Counted from the first letter of the stretch, positions 1 to 9,620 are shown. The stretch is 64,000 nucleotides of DNA from Alphaproteobacteria bacterium (GCA_013152755.1 JAADFR010000008.1:1-64000); one strand, 5' to 3'. Notes: generated by a model not told the origin, from the letters alone. Numbers and translations: made by a program.

Positions 1-661
1 GCTGTCCCAGGCGGCGGATGGGAATGGTGCGGATATAGGCCTTGCCCCGGTCCGTATCGAAGAAATCCGCATTCATCTCGGTCTTGAAATAGCCCGGCGC
101 GATGCTGTTGACCCGGATGTTATAGCGCATCATTTCCGATGCCATACAATGGGTCATATGGATGACCGCCGCCTTTGAGGTGGCATAGCTGGTCTGCAAT
201 GTTTGAAAGGCCATGCCGAGCAGGGATGAGATATTGATCACAACGCCGCCCTTGTCCGCCGCCACCAGCCTTTTACAGCCTTCCTGCGCCACCTGCATAA
301 CGCCTTTCAGGTTGGTATCCATGGTGAAGTCCCAGCTGTCGTCGTCTATGTCCAGAAAGGCTTTGGAATCGGCGACCCCGGCGTTATTGAGAATTATGTC
401 CACCAGCCCCATTTGCTTTTCGGCCATGTCATAGGCGGCGCGGATGCTGCCCAGATCGGTCACATCCATGGTTACGGCCATGACCTCGCCGCCATCCTCG
501 GTAATCTCCCGGACCAGCTGGTCCAGCTTGTCCCGCCTGCGGGCCGCAACGACCACTTTGGCCCCGGCCTTGGCCAAGGTTTTGGCAAAATGATGACCAA
601 GGCCGCTGGAGGCTCCGGTGACGAGGGCGATTTTGCCGCTCAGGCTAAAAAGATCAGTCAT
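1..661 (-). CDS. SDR family oxidoreductase (3' end outside window)
   Basis: Classical short-chain dehydrogenase/reductase, NAD(P)-dependent. On the reverse strand the protein begins MTDLFSLSGKIALVTGASS and carries the cofactor motif TGASSGLG, the NNAG motif and the catalytic S/YATSK set, followed by the usual SIAPGYFKTEM segment. The C-terminus lies beyond base 1. I chose the ATG at 661 because AAGGA lies 8 nt upstream; an ATG at 667 is too close to it. The gene starts 12 nt after the acyl-CoA dehydrogenase stop and so is the last visible gene of that operon. It may act on a 3-hydroxyacyl or similar lipid substrate, but that is inferred from neighbours only. Confidence 0.9.
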   Translation of the reverse strand, partial: MTDLFSLSGKIALVTGASSGLGHHFAKTLAKAGAKVVVAARRRDKLDQLVREITEDGGEVMAVTMDVTDLGSIRAAYDMAEKQMGLVDIILNNAGVADSKAFLDIDDDSWDFTMDTNLKGVMQVAQEGCKRLVAADKGGVVINISSLLGMAFQTLQTSYATSKAAVIHMTHCMASEMMRYNIRVNSIAPGYFKTEMNADFFDTDRGKAYIRTIPIRRLGQ

Positions 662-672
662 TGGCATATTCC

Positions 673-1932
673 TTATTTTTCATCCCGCAGGGGCGGGGTC
701 AGATAGGGCAGGGTGAAACCGGGTTTGTTCTGGGCTTCGCGGATTTCCATGCGGGCAATGCTACGCAGGTGAACCTCATCCGGCCCATCGGCAAAGCGTA
801 ACGCGCGGCCCCATGTCCAGATGTCAGCCAGCGGCGTGTCCGGCGAAATGCCCATGGCGCCAAAGACCTGCATGGCCCGGTCGGCGATGGTGGTCTGCAT
901 TTTCGGGATGATGGCCTTGATCATGGAGATTTCTTTACGCGCCCCCTTGGCCCCGGCCTTGTCAATCATATCGGCAGTTTTCAGGACGAACAGGCGCGCC
1001 TGATCAATTTCCATGCGGGACCGCGCAATCCATTCGCTAACCGCGCCGTGCTGGTGCAGATATTTGCCAAAGGCCTTGCGCTCCTGCGCCCGTTCCACCA
1101 TCAGGTCGAGGGCAAGCTCGGACTGCCCGATGGAGCGCATGCAATGATGGATGCGGCCCGGGCCAAGCCGTGCCTGCGCCATCATAAAACCTTCGCCTTC
1201 CCCGCCCAGAAGATTGCTGGCGGGAACTCTTACATCGCGGAAGGTGATTTCACAATGACCCTCGGGAGAATGGTGGCTCATGATGGGGATATTGCGCTCT
1301 ATGGTCACGCCCGGCGTATCCATGGGGATGATGATCATGCTTTGCTGGCGGTGGCGGTCCGCATTATCCGGATCGGTCTTGCCCATGAGAATCATCACCC
1401 GGCAATTGGGATGGGCGGCGTTTGAGATAAACCATTTGCGGCCATTGATCACATAATCATCGCCGTCCCGCTGGATCAGGGTCTGAATATTGGTGGCGTC
1501 AGAGGAGGAAACATCCGGTTCGGTCATGGCAAAGGCGGAGCGTATTTTACCGTCCAGCAGGGGGTTTAACCATTGTTCTTTCTGGGCCTCGGTGCCGAAC
1601 ATATGGAATATTTCCATATTACCTGTGTCGGGGGCGTTGCAGTTAAAGACTTCCGGCGCCCAGATGACCCGGCCCATAATTTCGGCCAGCGGGGCATATT
1701 CAAGGTTGGTCAGCTGGGTGCCGCTCTCCCCCTCTTTCAGATGGGGCAGAAACAGATTCCACAGCCCCTCGGATCGGGCGAGGGCTTTTAAGTCCTCCAT
1801 AAAGGATACTGGGAAAATCCCGGCCTTGATCTCCTCATGGTGGGCGCGGATGCGCGGCACGATGTGATCTTCCATAAAGGCGGACAGGCGGCGGCAGAGG
1901 TCTTGAACTTTCGGGCTGTGATCAAAATCCAT
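673..1932 (-). CDS. acyl-CoA dehydrogenase family protein
   Basis: FAD-dependent acyl-CoA dehydrogenase, 419 aa, predicted to oxidise an acyl-CoA thioester at the alpha-beta position. The N-terminal helical domain is followed by the FAD/substrate region (AFAMTEPDVSSSDATNI, YVINGRKWFISNA) and the C-terminal helical bundle (QVFGAMGISPDTPLA). The start is supported by AGGAG 7 nt upstream. The sequence resembles the ACAD10/11-like bacterial group more than short-chain dehydrogenases. It sits between a histidine phosphatase and an SDR in one reverse-strand operon, a grouping often seen with fatty or branched acid catabolism. Substrate unknown. Confidence 0.92.
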   Translation of the reverse strand: MDFDHSPKVQDLCRRLSAFMEDHIVPRIRAHHEEIKAGIFPVSFMEDLKALARSEGLWNLFLPHLKEGESGTQLTNLEYAPLAEIMGRVIWAPEVFNCNAPDTGNMEIFHMFGTEAQKEQWLNPLLDGKIRSAFAMTEPDVSSSDATNIQTLIQRDGDDYVINGRKWFISNAAHPNCRVMILMGKTDPDNADRHRQQSMIIIPMDTPGVTIERNIPIMSHHSPEGHCEITFRDVRVPASNLLGGEGEGFMMAQARLGPGRIHHCMRSIGQSELALDLMVERAQERKAFGKYLHQHGAVSEWIARSRMEIDQARLFVLKTADMIDKAGAKGARKEISMIKAIIPKMQTTIADRAMQVFGAMGISPDTPLADIWTWGRALRFADGPDEVHLRSIARMEIREAQNKPGFTLPYLTPPLRDEK

Positions 1933-1947
1933 GATTTTTCTCCTGGG

Positions 1948-2616
1948 TTAGCTATAGGTGATGGCATCGGACCGGTCGGGTCGGTCCAGATGCGGAATAT
2001 TGTTAAAGCTGGACAGGTGAAATCTGTCCCGGCCCGGATAGATATGGCTGAAGCTGGCGTTTTTAATTTGCAGGTTTAGGTCGATTATTTTTTGAGCCTC
2101 AAGGCCAAGGATATGTCCGATGGCCATGGATATGGCCCCGCCGGAACTGACCACCAGACTGATGCCGTCCGATTGCCGCCGAATATGAGCAAGGGCATCG
2201 GCCACCCGACCCGTGAAATCCGCCCAGCTTTCCGGCAGATCACCCGTTAATTTGTCCTGTGACCATAACATCAAGGCCTGTTTCAACCGGTGGTAAAAAA
2301 CTCGCCGATCACCATTTTTTGCGGCTTCGTCCTCTGTGGGATGCTGGGCCATATAGGCCTTGTAAAGGGCGGCGAAATCATATTCGTTGAGGCCATTGTG
2401 AATGTCATAGGGGGTGTTCGTGTGATCCAGAATAGCATCCGCCGTTTGCTTATGGCGAAGCTGGCTACCAGTGAAGATATGGTCAAATTTTATGGCGCGC
2501 TCGGTAAAATATTGGCCCAGATACTGGGATTGCAGGCGGCCAAGGTCCGACAATTTATCGTAATTGTCGGAATGAAACGAAGCCTGCCCATGTCGTATCA
2601 GATATATCTCAGCCAT
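1948..2616 (-). CDS. histidine phosphatase family protein
   Basis: Phosphoglycerate-mutase-like phosphatase, 222 aa. The N-terminal LIRHGQAS motif supplies the catalytic histidine, and VVSSGGAI near residue 155 occupies the place of the second histidine motif. That second histidine is not obvious here (SSGGAIS instead of a TH or SH pair), so catalysis may be altered. I start at the ATG at 2616 (MAEIYLIRHGQ), with AGGG just upstream; an in-frame GTG lies at 2622. First gene of the reverse operon with the acyl-CoA dehydrogenase and SDR, divergent from the LysR gene. Substrate unknown. Confidence 0.85.
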   Translation of the reverse strand: MAEIYLIRHGQASFHSDNYDKLSDLGRLQSQYLGQYFTERAIKFDHIFTGSQLRHKQTADAILDHTNTPYDIHNGLNEYDFAALYKAYMAQHPTEDEAAKNGDRRVFYHRLKQALMLWSQDKLTGDLPESWADFTGRVADALAHIRRQSDGISLVVSSGGAISMAIGHILGLEAQKIIDLNLQIKNASFSHIYPGRDRFHLSSFNNIPHLDRPDRSDAITYS

Positions 2617-2722
2617 ATGCACCCTTTGTATTTAAGGGCAGTATAGGATTTATCTTATTATTTTTGAAATTTATTATATGTATAGTATAGTATTGATTTG
2701 ATAAATAGTAGAGGCAAGTATC
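2617..2722. promoter_or_regulatory. divergent promoter region between acyl-CoA operon and LysR gene
   Basis: About 100 very AT-rich bases separate the divergent starts, with a short TATAGTATAGTAT tandem and TTTATC/GATAAA ends in inverted orientation. LysR regulators usually bind such shared regions and control both themselves and the divergent operon. I cannot pick a definite T-N11-A operator. Confidence 0.4.
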
Positions 2723-3619
2723 ATGCGCCTGAATCAGGTTGATTTAAATCTGTTTATCGTCTTTGAGACAATTTATGCCGAGCGGAACCTGACCCGGGCC
2801 GCCGATATTTTATGCCTGAGTCAGCCGGCAGTCAGCAACGCGCTTGCCCGTCTGCGCCGGACCTTTGATGATCCGCTGTTCATTCGGGCCAATAAGTCGA
2901 TGGTGCCGACCCCGGCAGCGGAAAATATCATTGGCCGGGTGCGGGAGGCCCTGCAATTGATGACCAGCAGTCTGACGGAGGAAGGTATTTTCCAACCGGA
3001 TCGGGCCGACAAGACCTTTCGCATCAATATGTCCGATTTGATTGCCGCCATGATTCTGCCGCCGCTGGAGGAAATGGTCAGCCGCCGGGCACCGGGCCTG
3101 AATTTTGAAAGCTATCATATCCCAAGGGCCGATCTGTTGCGGGAATTATCCGGCGGCACCATGGATTTCGCCATAGATGTGCCGATGTTTAATGATCCGC
3201 AACTGTGTCATGCGCCGCTGTTGAAGGAACGGTACGTCTGTATGCTGGGCCGGGATCATCCTTTTAAAGGCGATAAGCTGACGCTGGAGGATTATCTGGG
3301 CTTTGATCATATCCATGTGTCCAGCCGCCGCAGCGGTCCCGGTCATGTGGAAATCGCCCTGAATCGCCTCGGCCATCGGCGGCATATTCAGCTCAGGCTT
3401 CAGCATTATCTGGTGGCACCTCTGGTGGCTCTGCGGTCTGATCTGGCTCTGACGGCCCCCCTGCGTTCGGTCAGCCAATATGACGCCCGTCTTATGGAAC
3501 TGCCTTTTGAGCTGGCGGATTTGGAACTGCATCTTTATTGGCATAAAAGCCGCTCTGAGGATCAGGCCAACAGCTGGATGCGGGACAGGATCATGGATGT
3601 CACCGCTGAATATCTTTAA
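2723..3619 (+). CDS. LysR family transcriptional regulator
   Basis: LysR-type regulator, 298 aa. The winged helix-turn-helix occupies roughly residues 6-65 (DLNLFIVFETIYAERNLTRA, SQPAVSNALARLR, DPLFIR); the rest is a periplasmic-binding-protein-like effector domain. The opening MRLNQVDLNLFIVF resembles the NodD/LeuO-like subgroup. It is divergent from the histidine phosphatase/acyl-CoA dehydrogenase/SDR operon and so is the likely regulator of that operon, responding to an unknown, possibly acyl, ligand. AGAGG lies upstream of the ATG. Confidence 0.92.
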   Translation: MRLNQVDLNLFIVFETIYAERNLTRAADILCLSQPAVSNALARLRRTFDDPLFIRANKSMVPTPAAENIIGRVREALQLMTSSLTEEGIFQPDRADKTFRINMSDLIAAMILPPLEEMVSRRAPGLNFESYHIPRADLLRELSGGTMDFAIDVPMFNDPQLCHAPLLKERYVCMLGRDHPFKGDKLTLEDYLGFDHIHVSSRRSGPGHVEIALNRLGHRRHIQLRLQHYLVAPLVALRSDLALTAPLRSVSQYDARLMELPFELADLELHLYWHKSRSEDQANSWMRDRIMDVTAEYL

Positions 3620-3685
3620 CCCCCTCACAAAGCTTTGATGTGTATGTGACCCTGTCATCTCGTAAACTGTTCTCAACAGGAGCAG

Positions 3686-4708
3686 ATGATGACAGCGGCA
3701 TATATCCGGCAGGGGAAAAAACAGCTTATCTTTTTGATGATATTCTGGGGGACTATCTCAGCGGCCTTTGCGGGGGATGTGCCCCAAAGCTGGCGCTTTG
3801 AATGGCAGCGCACGGATTTTAGAAAAACCACCATTGATTTCAAAGAAATTATTGAAGGCGGGCCGCGCAGGGATGGCATCCCGCCCATTGACAAGCCTCA
3901 ATTCAAGGCGGTCTGGGAAATCAAGGGCATGGGCAAGAAGGAACCTGTGATCAGTCTGAATATCAAGGGCGATGTAAGGGCCTATCCGGTGCGCATACTG
4001 ATGTATCATGAGATCGTCAATGACACGGTGGGCGGGGTGCCGGTGGCGATCACCTATTGCCCGCTGTGCAATGCGGCGCTGGTTTTTGAGCGGACATTTG
4101 AGGGGAATGTGCTGGATTTTGGCACCACAGGCAAGCTACGCCAGTCGGACATGGTCATGTATGACCGCCAGAGCCAAAGCTGGTGGCAACAGTTTACGGG
4201 CGAGGGGATTGTAGGCAAATATGCCGGAAAGACATTAAAGGCCATCCCGTCCCGCATGGAATCTTTTACCCTGTTCCGCACGCGCCATCCTAAAGGCCGG
4301 GTTCTGGTGCCCAATAATGACAGGATGCGCCGTTACGGCAAGACCCCCTATATGAAATATGACACATCGCGCTGGCCCTTCTTATTCGATGGCAATTATG
4401 ATGGTCCGCCAAAGCCCCTGTCCCGTGTGGTGGCGGTGGGAAGTGAAGCCTGGCCCCTGTCCTTGATCCGCAAACATAAGATCGTCCGTTCCGGTGATCT
4501 GGTTATCAGCTGGCAGAAGGGGCAGAATTCGGCGCTTGATTCCCGCAATATCCGGCGCGGGCGGGATGTTGGCAATATCACCGTGACCCGGGACGGGGCG
4601 GATGTGGTCCATCATATTCCGTTTGCTTTTGCCTTCAAGGCTTTTTATCCTGACGGGGTGATCCATATGAAAGTGAAGGATAAGTCCCCGGATGTTGCTG
4701 GAAAATGA
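3686..4708 (+). CDS. DUF3179 domain-containing exported protein
   Basis: 340 aa protein with a hydrophobic N-terminal signal (LIFLMIFWGTISAAFAGD), so probably periplasmic or membrane-anchored. The body matches DUF3179: GDVRAYPVRILMYHEIVND, VAITYCPLCNAALVFER, a GKLRQSDMVMYDRQ segment and SWWQQFTGEGIVGKYAG. The conserved CPLC pair suggests a metal or redox site, but the family has no established reaction. AGGAG precedes the ATG; a second ATG one codon later is equally possible. The stop lies inside the following hydroxylase gene (17-base overlap), pointing to translational coupling. Confidence 0.85.
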   Translation: MMTAAYIRQGKKQLIFLMIFWGTISAAFAGDVPQSWRFEWQRTDFRKTTIDFKEIIEGGPRRDGIPPIDKPQFKAVWEIKGMGKKEPVISLNIKGDVRAYPVRILMYHEIVNDTVGGVPVAITYCPLCNAALVFERTFEGNVLDFGTTGKLRQSDMVMYDRQSQSWWQQFTGEGIVGKYAGKTLKAIPSRMESFTLFRTRHPKGRVLVPNNDRMRRYGKTPYMKYDTSRWPFLFDGNYDGPPKPLSRVVAVGSEAWPLSLIRKHKIVRSGDLVISWQKGQNSALDSRNIRRGRDVGNITVTRDGADVVHHIPFAFAFKAFYPDGVIHMKVKDKSPDVAGK

Positions 4709-5501
4709 AGCTGCCCTGCGCCTGATATTTTTTATCGGCGTACTGGTTATTGTCGCCTTGTGGGAGGCCATTAGGCCTAAACGCCCGCGTCATATTACCC
4801 GCGCTGTACGCTGGACACGCAACCTGTTGCTTGTCCTCATCAACAGCGTCCTTGTGCGCCTGATTGTGCCCATTACCGCGACAGGAGCCGCTATCTTTGC
4901 GGTGCAGAACGGAATTGGGCTGTTTAATCAGTTGTCATTGCCCTTTGTGGTTACGGTTATTCTGTCGGTTCTGTTGCTAGATTTGCTGATTTATGGTCAG
5001 CATGTGGTTTTTCATTATGTGCCGATGCTCTGGCGATTGCATAAAATTCACCATATCGATCAGGAAATTGATGTGACCACCGGCCTGCGGTTTCATCCTC
5101 TTGAAATCATTCTGTCCATCGGGGTTAAATGCGCCGGGGTTATCGCTCTGGGCGTGCCGGTGGCGGCGGTGGTTATTTTCGAGATTCTCCTGAACGGTAT
5201 GGCCATGTTTAACCATGGCAATATTCGCCTGCCGAAAGCACTGGATAAAATCCTGCGCCTGTTTGTCGTAACGCCGGATATGCACCGGGTTCACCATTCA
5301 GTTATCCCGCAGGAGTTTAACAGCAATTTCGGCTTTAACATGCCGTGGTGGGACAGGATATTCGGTACTTACCGCGCGCAACCAGGCAAAGGCCACGACC
5401 AAATGGAAATTGGCCTTGTGGATTATCGGGATGATCATAAGACCGGATTATGGGCCTTGATGATCATTCCATTTTTACGCCAGAAAAAAGATGGCGTTTA
5501 A
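4692..5501 (+). CDS. sterol desaturase / fatty acid hydroxylase family protein
   Basis: Integral-membrane di-iron hydroxylase, 269 aa. Two to three N-terminal hydrophobic segments are followed by the histidine clusters typical of the fatty acid hydroxylase superfamily: [18 protein letters not shown], then NHGN, then DMHRVHHSV. These histidines would ligate the diiron centre that hydroxylates or desaturates a lipid. It overlaps the upstream DUF3179 gene by 17 bases. Its stop overlaps the stop of the convergent chemoreceptor gene. The lipid substrate cannot be told from sequence. Confidence 0.88.
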   Translation: MLLENEAALRLIFFIGVLVIVALWEAIRPKRPRHITRAVRWTRNLLLVLINSVLVRLIVPITATGAAIFAVQNGIGLFNQLSLPFVVTVILSVLLLDLLIYGQHVVFHYVPMLWRLHKIHHIDQEIDVTTGLRFHPLEIILSIGVKCAGVIALGVPVAAVVIFEILLNGMAMFNHGNIRLPKALDKILRLFVVTPDMHRVHHSVIPQEFNSNFGFNMPWWDRIFGTYRAQPGKGHDQMEIGLVDYRDDHKTGLWALMIIPFLRQKKDGV

Positions 5502-6820
5502 GCCAGTTTCTGGCCTATGGTTTCCAGAATTTCCATAACATCATGGGAGGCATTTTCAGCCCTTTTTACGGCCTCAATAGCCCCTTTAATATTGCCATCA
5601 GCATATTGCCGGGCGGCTTCGATGCCGCTGGCATGGACATCATGATGGGGGCCGCTTAACGCCTGCCATTCGGGAAGGGAGGTAAATCTCGGGTCATTCT
5701 GCTTGTCGTACCATTTGCCAAGGCGGCAGCTGTGATGGTCGGCAAGTTCCGCAGGGTTAAGTGTCGTGCGACCCACAAGCATTTGGGATAATTTGCGCAT
5801 CCAGATCATATGATCTGATTTCGCGGCCTGTATAATGGCTGTCTTGCCGCCGCGCGGCACCATATCGTTGACGCTTTCCAGAATGGGCGCTTCGGTTTTT
5901 TCAAGAATGTCAATCACTTCATTGACTTTTTCCACATTTGTCGCGCTCATGCGGGCAATGGTGATGACGCCGCTGGAGACTTCCTGAGAGGCTTCGGCCT
6001 GTTGGCTCAGGATACCGTTAATTTCCTGCATACGATTGTTGACAATATCCACCTGATCGGCGATTCCGGCCATTTCCTGGGTTGATGTATTGATAACATC
6101 CTTGCCTTTGGTAACCTTTTCACTGCCCTCATGCATGACCGTAATTATGCCGCTCATTTCAGTGCGCAGATTATTAATACGATTTCGGATATTTTCCGTC
6201 GCGGTGGCCGTCTGATTGGCCAGATTTTTGACCTCATTGGCGACTACGGCAAATCCCTTGCCTGCATCCCCGGCCCGGGCGGCCTCGATGGTGGCATTGA
6301 GGGCAAGCAGGTTGGTTTGTTTGGCAATATCTTCAATATCTTTGACGATCTTGCCAATTTCTTCAGAGGCGGCAGATAAGTTATTTACCTTCTGGGCCGA
6401 CTGTTCAACGGAATCCGCAATCTCATCCATGGTGGTTTGGGCCATTCTGGCTGAATTAAGGCCGGTGGCGGCACTTTCAGCCACATGGTAAATTTCGCTA
6501 GTCGCGCCGCTGGCACTTTCGGAAATACTGCCCACGGAGGCGGCAAGTTCTTCGACGGCGGCGGCAATGGATTGGGTCTGGTTATCAACTTCGCTGATGT
6601 CCCGGATCATTTCGGCAACACCGGAGACACTTTTGCTGGCAGTGACGGACATATCAACCGTCCGGCGCAGGTTGCGGTCAACACGGGCAACATTCTTGTC
6701 TGAGATTTGTTTGATCAGGGCTGTATATTTACACGCCCCTTCGTTAATTTTCTGAAATTCCCCATTAAGTAAATACTGTAAATTTTCCTCGATTTGCTCA
6801 AGTTGTAGTTCGTGTGACAT
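5498..6820 (-). CDS. soluble methyl-accepting chemotaxis protein with C-terminal CZB domain
   Basis: Chemoreceptor of 440 aa without any transmembrane segment, so cytoplasmic. Residues about 60-310 form the long coiled-coil signalling domain, with the highly conserved CheA/CheW-binding hairpin near 165-201 ([27 protein letters not shown]). Residues about 330-430 are a chemoreceptor zinc-binding domain: His337, Cys365 in [11 protein letters not shown], and the HHDVH cluster at 392-396 are the expected zinc ligands. CZB receptors are reported to sense zinc or oxidants such as hypochlorous acid. No other chemotaxis genes are nearby. It lies downstream of the flippase and CDP-alcohol transferase genes on the same strand. 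Confidence 0.92.
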   Translation of the reverse strand: MSHELQLEQIEENLQYLLNGEFQKINEGACKYTALIKQISDKNVARVDRNLRRTVDMSVTASKSVSGVAEMIRDISEVDNQTQSIAAAVEELAASVGSISESASGATSEIYHVAESAATGLNSARMAQTTMDEIADSVEQSAQKVNNLSAASEEIGKIVKDIEDIAKQTNLLALNATIEAARAGDAGKGFAVVANEVKNLANQTATATENIRNRINNLRTEMSGIITVMHEGSEKVTKGKDVINTSTQEMAGIADQVDIVNNRMQEINGILSQQAEASQEVSSGVITIARMSATNVEKVNEVIDILEKTEAPILESVNDMVPRGGKTAIIQAAKSDHMIWMRKLSQMLVGRTTLNPAELADHHSCRLGKWYDKQNDPRFTSLPEWQALSGPHHDVHASGIEAARQYADGNIKGAIEAVKRAENASHDVMEILETIGQKLA

Positions 6821-6904
6821 ATGATACTCTCTACCTATTAACGTTACTGAAAAACTTGGGTAGGATAATAGGGGGAGAGGTCTTAATAGTTTGATAAAAT
6901 TTAT

Positions 6905-8110
6905 CTAAATTTCTTCTATGGGTTGTTTTGATCTCAGGATCGTTCGGGCGTTTAAAATAATTGCTAAATTCCATATGGTTAGGCCGAAAATTAGAAATTC
7001 TGGAATATAGCGTCCAAATCCTAACAGGCCAAAGACGGCAAAAATAAAGGCAAAGGCATCCCGCTTCAGGCAATAATTGCAAAAATTAAAGATTTTCAAC
7101 AGGACGGGCCTGCCCACATAATGAGTCCGGATGGTGTTGGCCAAAATATCAAATCGCCCGCCGCCCGGGCCGAAATAGAGAAGCGATGTCATCAGCAGAA
7201 CCCCCATCAGGGCGAGCAGGACCACATAGATCCCGAGAATCAGATAGGCATCGCCATATGTGCTCCATAAGGCATAGCTCAGGGCGGCCATAAAAAGTAT
7301 ATTGGTGATCATATCTATGGTCGTATCAAGTTTCGCCCCGTTCAGGCTGGCCTGAAATTTAGCCCGGGCAATCTCGCCGTCTATACCGTCGGCTACAGAC
7401 ACCACATGGAATAAGATGCAGCCCCACAATATTCCGCTTTCGCCGCCCATAAGCAGGACGTAAGTCATTAAACCCGCCAGCAAAGCTGTCAGAGCGGTAA
7501 AATAGGCCGGATGTATGGGATAATCGGCAAAAAATTTACTGAATAAAGTGGATACGGGCCGGTTTAGGGTTCTGGAAATAAAGCCGTCTGAGGGCTTGTC
7601 CAGCCACTTGAACAGGCGGGTGCGGGCTTCGGCCAGATTTTCCCCCTGTATGGGGAATATATGGAAGGGGTCACCGGCAAATATTTCATCTTCGGAATAG
7701 CTGCTTTTCGCCTGTGTTTCAAAATCATCCCGCGCAAAGATATTTTTCCCGCCATATGGGTCTTTCAGGATTTTAGCGCCGGAGGAGAGGAATGTTTCCA
7801 ACAAAGAATTATGAACCAGAAAACCATCTTTAATATAGAGAATTGTGTCACGGGGGCTGATATTCGCCGCCGCCATGTCCTTGACATATTCCACGGTGGC
7901 GGATTTCTCGTTGGCATATTCGACACGGGACTTTTTTGTTGTACCGACAGGATCAAGAATGATGATCTTCTTGATGTCATTGGAGATGCAGTTTTTAACA
8001 AGACGGTCCCGGACGCTGATGGCGGAGACGATAAGCTCTCCTTCGGGTGCCGCTGATAAGATCGCAGTCGTTGGTGTAAATATGCCAACTTCTGTTACAG
8101 TGTCCTTCAT
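6905..8110 (-). CDS. CDP-alcohol phosphatidyltransferase family protein with N-terminal extension
   Basis: 401 aa. The C-terminal half is a CDP-alcohol phosphotransferase membrane domain with the full signature: Asp241, Asp244, Gly245, Ala248, Arg249, Gly258, Asp262, Asp266, followed by several membrane helices. It would join a CDP-activated alcohol to a phosphate or hydroxyl acceptor. The N-terminal 170 residues have the alpha/beta look of a nucleotidyltransferase, as in archaeal fused inositol-phosphate cytidylyltransferase/DIPP synthase. I see no GxGxR pyrophosphorylase signature, so that domain may be degenerate. One base separates it from the upstream flippase, so the two form an operon. 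Confidence 0.82.
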   Translation of the reverse strand: MKDTVTEVGIFTPTTAILSAAPEGELIVSAISVRDRLVKNCISNDIKKIIILDPVGTTKKSRVEYANEKSATVEYVKDMAAANISPRDTILYIKDGFLVHNSLLETFLSSGAKILKDPYGGKNIFARDDFETQAKSSYSEDEIFAGDPFHIFPIQGENLAEARTRLFKWLDKPSDGFISRTLNRPVSTLFSKFFADYPIHPAYFTALTALLAGLMTYVLLMGGESGILWGCILFHVVSVADGIDGEIARAKFQASLNGAKLDTTIDMITNILFMAALSYALWSTYGDAYLILGIYVVLLALMGVLLMTSLLYFGPGGGRFDILANTIRTHYVGRPVLLKIFNFCNYCLKRDAFAFIFAVFGLLGFGRYIPEFLIFGLTIWNLAIILNARTILRSKQPIEEI

Positions 8111-8111
8111 A

Positions 8112-9620
8112 TTATGACTTCTTTAACCTTAACTTTTGCAAGAGAATAAACCTTTCTTCCTTTTGTGCAATGATTAAAAAGGCAAGAAAATAAACTAATA
8201 TTCCCCCTGTCAGGCCCAGAAAAACACCCAGCACCCCTTGGAGGTTTATGACGGTGGAGAGCAGGGACAGAAAAGCATACAAAGCCCCGGACATGATCAC
8301 GGGTTTGAATATCGTTCTGTCAAAGGGAAAGATAGTGAAAAAATACCGGGCAAGCATCAGGCGAATGATCTCCATAATGCTATAGGAAATAAGCAAGCTG
8401 GCCGCCGCGCCGACGATGCCATATGTCACCGACAAGGCATAACACAGGCTGCCGTGCAGGATCAGAATGGCCACAGATAAAACGGGATTGACCCCCGGTT
8501 TTTTATAAAGGAATATCAGCTCGCTCAGGCCGAAACTACCCTGAATCATAATGGCGCTGGTCAGTAGCAACAGGGTCAGATGGGCCTCGTCACCACCCAC
8601 TTTGAACAGGCCTAGCAAGGCCCCGCCGTAAAAAAACAACAGGGTGATGATCAGGGCCTGAATTGAGAAAATCCAGTAGCTCACCCGGGCCAGTTCCTTG
8701 GCGACATTTTTAAGGGGAGCATGCTTCACCGTCTGGGAGATAACTGGCTCCAATATGGGGTCAAAACTTTGGCGGACTTTCTTGACGATGGTCATGATCT
8801 GTAGCGCGATACCGTATATGCCCAGGGCCCCCGGCGTGACAATCGCCGCCAGCAAATAGATGTCAATACGCAGGATCAGCACACCGATCAGGTCATAGGC
8901 GGCGGTGGGCGCGGAAAAGGTGACCATCTCTTTTATCCGCTGCCCTGTGAGGCCCCGAAAATGGCGAATGTCTTTTTCATAAATCCGGCCAAAGCCATAG
9001 AGGGCATAGAGCAGAACGCTGATATTCATGACCCAATAGGCTATGAATAACCCGGTTCCCACCTGTCCCAGAAAAAACAGTCCGGCGGAAAAAAGCAGCA
9101 AGACATAAGGCTCCACAAGACTTTTGGCGGTGACTTCATAGCGCATTTTTCGGGCGGCGCGGGTGGCGGTAAGGAATATCTCCGCATAGGCATAGAGGAG
9201 GGCGGCGGGCAGGAGGAAGAATATCCCCCGCGCCATATCACCGGGGAACAGCCGATACAGGAAATCTTCCATCATATAGACCGGAATAATAATCGCCCCG
9301 CCAATAACAGTACAGATAATCAACGCCGCAATGATCGTGTTATAGACCCCTGTCCGGTCATTATTATGCAGGTCATCATGGATGAAGTGGAACAGGGATC
9401 TTTTGAAACCAAACAGGATAATGGCGGTCAGGGTTTCGACCAATGTGACGGCAAACAGATACTGGCCGAATATTTCCTTGCCATATAGCAGGGCGACTAC
9501 AAACAGAAAGGGCAGGCGCGCGCCGAGCCTGATAACAAAGCCGAATAAATTTGCCGCCGCTCCTTTTAACAGGTCTTGCTGGTTGTTTCGGGCGGTATTG
9601 TCTGGCACGTCATCAGGCAT
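8112..9620 (-). CDS. oligosaccharide flippase family protein (MATE/PST-like)
   Basis: 502 aa polytopic membrane protein with about 12-14 hydrophobic helices, typical of the Wzx/PST branch of the MOP exporter superfamily. The N-terminus (DLLKGAAANLFGFVIRLGARLPFLFVVALLYG, split here by family convention into the first two helices) is characteristic. These proteins move lipid-linked glycans across the inner membrane. It is the first gene of the reverse-strand pair with the CDP-alcohol phosphatidyltransferase. No glycosyltransferases are nearby, so the cargo is unknown; the pairing suggests a phospho-alcohol-linked lipid or glycan. Divergent from the DUF885 lipoprotein gene. Confidence 0.85.
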   Translation of the reverse strand: MPDDVPDNTARNNQQDLLKGAAANLFGFVIRLGARLPFLFVVALLYGKEIFGQYLFAVTLVETLTAIILFGFKRSLFHFIHDDLHNNDRTGVYNTIIAALIICTVIGGAIIIPVYMMEDFLYRLFPGDMARGIFFLLPAALLYAYAEIFLTATRAARKMRYEVTAKSLVEPYVLLLFSAGLFFLGQVGTGLFIAYWVMNISVLLYALYGFGRIYEKDIRHFRGLTGQRIKEMVTFSAPTAAYDLIGVLILRIDIYLLAAIVTPGALGIYGIALQIMTIVKKVRQSFDPILEPVISQTVKHAPLKNVAKELARVSYWIFSIQALIITLLFFYGGALLGLFKVGGDEAHLTLLLLTSAIMIQGSFGLSELIFLYKKPGVNPVLSVAILILHGSLCYALSVTYGIVGAAASLLISYSIMEIIRLMLARYFFTIFPFDRTIFKPVIMSGALYAFLSLLSTVINLQGVLGVFLGLTGGILVYFLAFLIIAQKEERFILLQKLRLKKS

